NCBI GenBank assembly: GCA_018817425.1
Contig: JAHITX010000082.1
Location: 1 to 40,285 of the forward strand
Direction: 5' to 3'
DNA length: 40,285 nucleotides
DNA from: Pseudomonadota bacterium
GTDB lineage: Bacteria; Desulfobacterota; Desulfobacteria; Desulfobacterales; RPRI01
A program made the translations under genes and the position numbers. Below the pieces are notes generated by a model. The model ran no database searches. It saw only the letters and a list, made by a program, of their open reading frames with translations, and was not told the origin of the DNA. Positions 35,765 through 40,285 of the stretch are shown here, in pieces (position 1 is the stretch's first letter; every line of letters begins with the position of its first letter).

Positions 35765-36577
35765 TCACCATAAAAACGCAACTCCACGCTTGCCCAGGAT
35801 GTAGTCATCAAATATTGTTGAAGCCGGTTTGTTCGCCATACCAAGACACACATGGAGTGGCAATAAATGTTCTTCTCGGGGGTGACAGTATCGCGCCGAA
35901 GGGGCTTTCTGCCACTCAATCAGAAATTGTTCACGCTCAGACTGGGATATCGGGCCGGCACATACCTCAATCAGCCAATTTTGGAAGGCTTCATTGGCAG
36001 GATCTGGCGTATTAATTCCTTGCAAAGAAAAGGCTTTCATGTTGTGGAATGAAAACCCGGATCCAATCACAAGGATATTCTCATACATCAATTCCCGCAA
36101 CGCTTTGCCGAGAGCTATATGTGCCGTCGGATTAAGACCGCTCAATAGCGAAAGTTGCAGCGAAGTAATATCAGCTTGAGGATACATCAGTTTCAGTGGT
36201 ATGAATAAGCCGTGGTCAAATCCCCGCTGAGGATCTATACTAGCCGGTATATTGTTTTTGATCAGCAGGCTGGCTATCCTATTCGCAAGATCGGGACTTC
36301 CAGGGGCTGGATAATTGATTTCATAAGCTTCATCAGGAAAACCATAATAATCGTAAAACATGGGAGGAGTATGTGCGCCTAACAATGTTGCTATGCTTTC
36401 TTCCCAATGGGCACTGATGACGAGGATAGCATCCGGTTTCTTAAGCTTCGAAGGAAGCTGGAGCATAAAACTTATCATCGCTTTGTGGCCGGCATCTCCG
36501 AGAATTGGCAAGGGTCCGCCTCCGTGGGAGAAATAGACAATTTGGGCTTGATTTCGAGAATTATTTTGATTCGACAT
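35765..36577 (-). CDS. DODA-type (LigB family) extradiol dioxygenase
   Basis: This 270-residue protein has the metal-binding His set of class III extradiol enzymes: His18 (YFSHGGGPLPI), His57 (ISAHWE), His122 (GFDHGLFIPL), His178 and His232-His242 (CHPREEHLLPLH). It resembles 4,5-DOPA dioxygenase (YgiD). Such enzymes need oxygen, which is odd for a strict anaerobe. A different chemistry, as in the related MEMO proteins, is possible. It shares one base with the end of the GGDEF gene and is the last gene of the corrinoid operon. Confidence 0.88.
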   Translation of the reverse strand: MSNQNNSRNQAQIVYFSHGGGPLPILGDAGHKAMISFMLQLPSKLKKPDAILVISAHWEESIATLLGAHTPPMFYDYYGFPDEAYEINYPAPGSPDLANRIASLLIKNNIPASIDPQRGFDHGLFIPLKLMYPQADITSLQLSLLSGLNPTAHIALGKALRELMYENILVIGSGFSFHNMKAFSLQGINTPDPANEAFQNWLIEVCAGPISQSEREQFLIEWQKAPSARYCHPREEHLLPLHVCLGMANKPASTIFDDYILGKRGVAFLW

Positions 36578-38085
36578 TAAAACCTTTCTGCTAAATCATT
36601 TTTAAGTTGTTTCACCGCAGTGCGGTTTCTCCCGGTTGACTTGGCCGCATAAAGCGCCTGGTCCGCTGACATAAGCAGTGATTGCGCAGATAAATGGGAA
36701 GTATGCACACAGCAGGCCACACCCAGGCTTAACGTAATCCATGGACTGATCTGCGAATTGGCATGGGGGATGCCCTGCTTTTCGATCGAGTGCCGAATGT
36801 TTTCTGCCAGTTGGAAAGCCCCCTCTTCCGGCGTATCCGGCAGCACAAGCACGAACTCTTCACCTCCGTAGCGCGCAACCAAATCACCGGGCCGCTTGCA
36901 ATTGGAGGAAAGCTCTGTAGCTACCTTACGCAAACAATCATCACCCGCTTGATGGCCGTAAGTGTCGTTATACAGCTTAAAATAATCCACATCACACATA
37001 ATAACTGACAGAGGTTGCCGTTCCCGCGCCATGCGCTTCCATTCCTGCTCAATACACTGATCGAACCTGCGGCGGTTTGCTATGCCGGTTAGTCCGTCTA
37101 TTTCAGAAAGGTCTTTGATCTCCTGGTAGTATCTGGCGTTCTCTAAGGCCATCCCACAGACATCCATCAAGCCTGAAGATAGGATCAGGTATCTGTCTAT
37201 GTATTCCGGAAATTGCAGGCCATCCAGTTCAAACCTGCCCATCAATCTTCCGTTTGCAGAAATCGGCAAAACAAAGCCCTTTTCGCGGCGGATGACCGCA
37301 TCTGTGGCAGGAGAAATATCTGGCTCCTCTTTTTTATATGTAATGGTACGGGGTGCAAAAAGCATATTGAACATATCGGTAATCTGACTGACCACCTCAT
37401 CTTCATTTTTGACTTTGGTGATTGTCCTTAAAAGGTCAAAGGCCATGGCATAATAAGACAGCTCTTTCTGTTTCTCATCAAGCAGGCTCAGATGTTCGTT
37501 ACTGAATAGTTTAACCTGTCTTTGAATGACGACATTGGCAACAAAAAGGTCAATAAAGCCAAGTCCTACCGTTAGGGCTTCATACGGTCTATCAACAAAA
37601 TCCGAAAATTCCTGAAGGTTGCGGTATGCCGCATCATCCACCCCCGTATCGAGCATCAGGATTTCCTTGGCTGACTCGGCAAAGTAGCTTTGAGCCGTAG
37701 GCCGGTCAAATCCCCATGCATTGACAAACTGCCTCCATGATGACAACCACCCCGGAGTTACCAGGTGCCGTCCTTCGCTGACATACTTATCCACCAGGTC
37801 CGGATTGGCAATCATGTGAAAACAATTGCGCATGCCATGGATGTGAAATGGTTTATAGTCCGGAAGTTCAGGTTCGGTGACGCAGAGGCTTCCAAGAACA
37901 TCTACCGCAGCATAGTCCATCGGCCCCAACAGAATGTTTTTCATCTTGTCCAGTTCTACCGGCGGTCTTCCGCATGTTCCGGGAAAAAATACAATTTGAA
38001 CATGAGGGTATTTCTCGGACACCTTAAGTTTTTCGATCTCCTGTCGAAAAATGCTGCAACACAGAATAGCATGCTTGCCGCTCAT
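36577..38085 (-). CDS. DUF1638-GAF-like-GGDEF diguanylate cyclase
   Basis: Residues 1 to about 190 match DUF1638 (ILCCSIFRQEIEKL, FFPGTCGRPP, HGMRNCFHMI, LVTPGWLSSW), a domain normally coded beside corrinoid methyltransferase genes. A GAF-like region follows (about 200-325), then a GGDEF domain with active-site GGEEF at 407-411 and the inhibitory I-site RPGD at 398-401. It should make cyclic di-GMP in the cytoplasm under control of the N-terminal domains. The gene overlaps both neighbours by 4 and 1 bases. The fusion of DUF1638 to a GGDEF enzyme looks unusual. Confidence 0.88.
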   Translation of the reverse strand: MSGKHAILCCSIFRQEIEKLKVSEKYPHVQIVFFPGTCGRPPVELDKMKNILLGPMDYAAVDVLGSLCVTEPELPDYKPFHIHGMRNCFHMIANPDLVDKYVSEGRHLVTPGWLSSWRQFVNAWGFDRPTAQSYFAESAKEILMLDTGVDDAAYRNLQEFSDFVDRPYEALTVGLGFIDLFVANVVIQRQVKLFSNEHLSLLDEKQKELSYYAMAFDLLRTITKVKNEDEVVSQITDMFNMLFAPRTITYKKEEPDISPATDAVIRREKGFVLPISANGRLMGRFELDGLQFPEYIDRYLILSSGLMDVCGMALENARYYQEIKDLSEIDGLTGIANRRRFDQCIEQEWKRMARERQPLSVIMCDVDYFKLYNDTYGHQAGDDCLRKVATELSSNCKRPGDLVARYGGEEFVLVLPDTPEEGAFQLAENIRHSIEKQGIPHANSQISPWITLSLGVACCVHTSHLSAQSLLMSADQALYAAKSTGRNRTAVKQLKNDLAERF

Positions 38086-39140
38086 ACCGTTTCTCCTGGG
38101 ACAATCGGATAGCGGCCATAGGTTTCAACAGCCTCTGACAGGGCCATCAGCACATCTTCATGTACTTGCCAAGGTATCTCGCCATGATTGTCCGACAGGA
38201 TAAACCCCCCTCCTGGGCCTGCCTTTGTAATGGCCTTTTTTACAGCTGACTCCGTCTGTGCTGTATCCCAGCGCGCCATTTCTATGCCATTTAGATTTCC
38301 AATAACGGCCAGCCTTCCCCTGCATTTGTTTTTGATGTCCTCCAGGTCCTCCAGTTCGCTGACTCCTATGGCAGTCGTCCCGGTGAGGGCAAGGTCTTCG
38401 GCAATAGGCAGGCATCGCCCTGAAGCCATATGGGTGGCTGTTGGTCCTTTGATGCGGGAGATTGTGCTCTTTGCGATGGCAAATCCGGTTTTAAGGTAAA
38501 GCTCCCGGGGTACATTGGTCGGGGAGGACAACGGATCGAAATAACAAATGGCCGTCGCACCTGCCCCAAGTTGTGCATTTGCCCATTCGACGCAGAATTC
38601 CTGGTTTAATTTCATTAGCTGCTCGAACAGTCGGGGTTGTTCATAGATCAGATCGATATAGGAGAAAAACCCCATTTGCATCACAGGCAGGGAAAAAGGA
38701 GACATTACAACCCCGATGATCGGGGCCTCCTCACCGATATCTTCTTTTATCATTTGGGTGGCCTTGAGCACCTTTATCAGACAGGGGATGTCTTTAACGC
38801 GAGGCAGTGTCAATCGTGTAATGTCATCGGGTTTCCTTATAAAAGGTGCGCCTGCATTCGGAGGGCCATCATCTACATAAATAACATTTCCACCCCAGGC
38901 CTCGAATTCCACTGCGGCATAAAAAAAGCTGTAGAGACAATCATGCCGGTATTTCTTCCTCATCAGAAGCTGTCCTAAGGCAACAGATTCGGCTTTTGAG
39001 AAATACTCTTGAATCGACACGCCAAGTTCCATTGCCCCGTGCATGGTCAACAGGAGGAAAAAAGGGACACGATCAGGTTCCTTGTGTCCCAAAGTGGTAA
39101 GAACCCGCTGCAATGAGGTCATCGAGGGGGCAGCCATCAT
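38082..39140 (-). CDS. Uroporphyrinogen-decarboxylase-family (MtaA/CmuA-like) methyltransferase
   Basis: The 352-residue protein has the UroD/MtaA barrel: an RVLTTLGHKEPDRVPFF start and a central GVVMSPFSLPVMQMG. THMASGRC stands in place of the zinc-binding His-X-Cys motif, and the C-terminal Cys motif is absent (ILSDNHGEI). MtaA enzymes transfer methyl groups from a corrinoid protein to a thiol. The altered metal ligands suggest a different reaction or acceptor. It overlaps both the corrinoid gene and the DUF1638-GGDEF gene by four bases. Confidence 0.85.
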   Translation of the reverse strand: MMAAPSMTSLQRVLTTLGHKEPDRVPFFLLLTMHGAMELGVSIQEYFSKAESVALGQLLMRKKYRHDCLYSFFYAAVEFEAWGGNVIYVDDGPPNAGAPFIRKPDDITRLTLPRVKDIPCLIKVLKATQMIKEDIGEEAPIIGVVMSPFSLPVMQMGFFSYIDLIYEQPRLFEQLMKLNQEFCVEWANAQLGAGATAICYFDPLSSPTNVPRELYLKTGFAIAKSTISRIKGPTATHMASGRCLPIAEDLALTGTTAIGVSELEDLEDIKNKCRGRLAVIGNLNGIEMARWDTAQTESAVKKAITKAGPGGGFILSDNHGEIPWQVHEDVLMALSEAVETYGRYPIVPGETV

Positions 39141-39769
39141 GCGATTTCTCCATATATAGATTGAACGATCTTGATTGCGTCAGATGCCGTATATCCGACA
39201 GCGTCGGCCCCAACCTGGCGCCAAAGGTGAGGGTCAAGCCTGAACGGAGCGCCGCCGACCACTATCTTCACCGTGTATCCATTTTTATCGAGCTGTTCTC
39301 TGATATCCTTTACATGCAGCGCCGAAGGAAACATTAATACGGAAATAAGGATAACATCAAGGCCGTCATCCATTATCTTTTTAACAAGACCTTCAACGCC
39401 GAGCCTTCCATAGTCCAGCAGATCAAACCCGCAGGCACGAAGCGCTGAATACACAATACGCTTGCCGAGGGCATGATAGTCGTTGAGCGTGGTTATTGCC
39501 ATTTTGGTCGCAATATTTTTCTTCCTGTCTTCTTTTGGCAGCAGAGTATCAACCAGTTCTTCACAAATCCTTCCGCTCATATAAACCTGTGCGAGAGCAT
39601 AATGCCCTGCTTCCCAGCCCTTTCCAATATTTTCAAGCGCGCTTACAATTACCGTTTCGACAAGCTGCTCTGCAGTCGTATTGGTCGTTGCTTCAGCCAG
39701 TAGCCGTCTGGCCTTAATAACATCTATCGACAATAAAGCTGCCTGAAACTCACTCAATATTTCTGTCAT
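39137..39769 (-). CDS. Cobalamin-binding (corrinoid) protein, MtaC/MttC-like
   Basis: The 210-residue protein has an N-terminal helical cap (about 1-85) and a Rossmann-like B12 domain. The base-off ligand motif DYHALG at 97-102 gives His99 as the cobalt ligand, and GGAPFRLDPHL lies near the C-terminus. It would carry a methyl group between a substrate-specific methyltransferase, not visible here, and the MtaA-like protein. It is the first gene of the four-gene operon. Confidence 0.92.
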   Translation of the reverse strand: MTEILSEFQAALLSIDVIKARRLLAEATTNTTAEQLVETVIVSALENIGKGWEAGHYALAQVYMSGRICEELVDTLLPKEDRKKNIATKMAITTLNDYHALGKRIVYSALRACGFDLLDYGRLGVEGLVKKIMDDGLDVILISVLMFPSALHVKDIREQLDKNGYTVKIVVGGAPFRLDPHLWRQVGADAVGYTASDAIKIVQSIYGEIA

Positions 39770-39875
39770 TGCCTCTCCATGACCGATGTGCTCCGAACTC
39801 TCAAACCTCGCGGTTAGCGAAGTTTTGTTTGTAAATTAAGGTTTTAACGATTAAGCATTATAACCTAAAATATAG
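39770..39875. other. Short region upstream of the corrinoid operon
   Basis: It should hold the operon promoter. I see no clear box or repeat. Confidence 0.3.
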
Positions 39876-39878
39876 GTT

Positions 39879-40142
39879 TTGTCATGTTTTTATGACTATT
39901 TAAGGAATAAAGATGGCAAAGAGATTGATTTTTGTGTCACAACTGATAATACTCCTTCATTAATGATAGAAGTAAAATGGAATGATGAAAATCTGAGTTC
40001 AAATTTTGAGATTTTTAAAAAATATTTTCCGCGGATAAAAATGATACAGGTGACAAAGGAACTGAAAAGGGAAAAAACATTTCCAAATGGCGCTGAAATC
40101 AGGATTGCACATAAATGGCTTTCCGGGTTAAACCTGAGCTGA
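39879..40142 (+). pseudogene. C-terminal remnant of a DUF4143-type AAA ATPase
   Basis: The frame reads FYDYLRNKDGKEIDFCV and LMIEVKWNDENLSSNFEIF, the restriction-endonuclease-like tail of DUF4143 AAA ATPases. Members have about 400 residues; only about 87 remain, with a stop just upstream and no ribosome site. It is a broken gene. Confidence 0.75.
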
Positions 40143-40285
40143 AGTCAGCAATTCTCGGTGAAGTTAAGAAGATGCATAATATTACCACCCAGAACAAATC
40201 TTGAATTTATTTTTCGCAATCAGTAACGGAATATTTAAAATCCGGGCATTTTCGCAAAAAACCATAACATATTGATAATTAACAA
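40143..40285. other. Window end, no gene seen
   Basis: This is AT-rich DNA without a recognisable feature. Confidence 0.3.

Overview
The window looks like chromosomal DNA of an anaerobic, sulfate-reducing deltaproteobacterium (Desulfobacterota, probably Desulfobacterales). The basis is a complete qrcABCD menaquinone reductase operon, an Hdr/MvhD-type flavin-based electron-transfer module fused to a formate dehydrogenase, a flavodiiron protein and corrinoid methyl-transfer genes. Species cannot be named from the sequence. I found no rRNA, tRNA or CRISPR array.

Region 1 (1-9.4 kb, + strand) is a tight five-gene operon. It encodes a 5'-truncated GltD-like/ferredoxin/formate dehydrogenase fusion (Cys instead of Sec at the active site), a tandem double HdrA, an MvhD with an added winged-helix domain, a MobA/MocA-like nucleotidyltransferase fused to an HD domain, and a histidine phosphatase. 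The first three probably form a formate- and NAD(P)H-linked electron-confurcating or bifurcating complex. The last two may serve its molybdenum/tungsten cofactor. A short degenerate HdrA fragment follows.

Region 2 (9.4-17.9 kb) is AT-rich accessory DNA. A ~3 kb segment bounded by 60-bp direct repeats carries a small membrane protein, a PEP-CTERM surface protein behind a sigma-54-type promoter, and a tyrosine recombinase near one end. Next is a large NACHT NTPase ending in an FGE/SUMF1-type C-lectin domain whose C-terminus resembles the variable region of a diversity-generating retroelement (DGR) target. A toxin-antitoxin pair (toxin shortened) and a second PEP-CTERM protein complete the region.

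Region 3 (17.9-24.2 kb, - strand) encodes, in order of transcription, a cupin, a flavodiiron protein, a VOC protein, an RND adaptor and an RND pump. A perfect FNR/HcpR-like palindrome lies upstream of the cupin and suggests control by oxygen or nitric oxide stress.

Region 4 (24.8-31.4 kb, - strand) is qrcABCD, then an unlisted 50-residue membrane protein, then murA. Two short elements with terminal inverted repeats interrupt this unit; one touches the qrcA stop codon.

Region 5 (31.8-40.3 kb) holds a YkgJ-type Cys-cluster protein, an OYE-type flavin oxidoreductase, a broken ABC ATPase, a permuted NlpC/P60-type hydrolase and a third short inverted-repeat element. It ends with a four-gene, overlapping operon: corrinoid protein, MtaA-like methyltransferase, DUF1638-GGDEF fusion and DODA-type dioxygenase. 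That operon, which joins corrinoid chemistry to c-di-GMP synthesis, and the NACHT-FGE protein are the best candidates for undescribed biology here.
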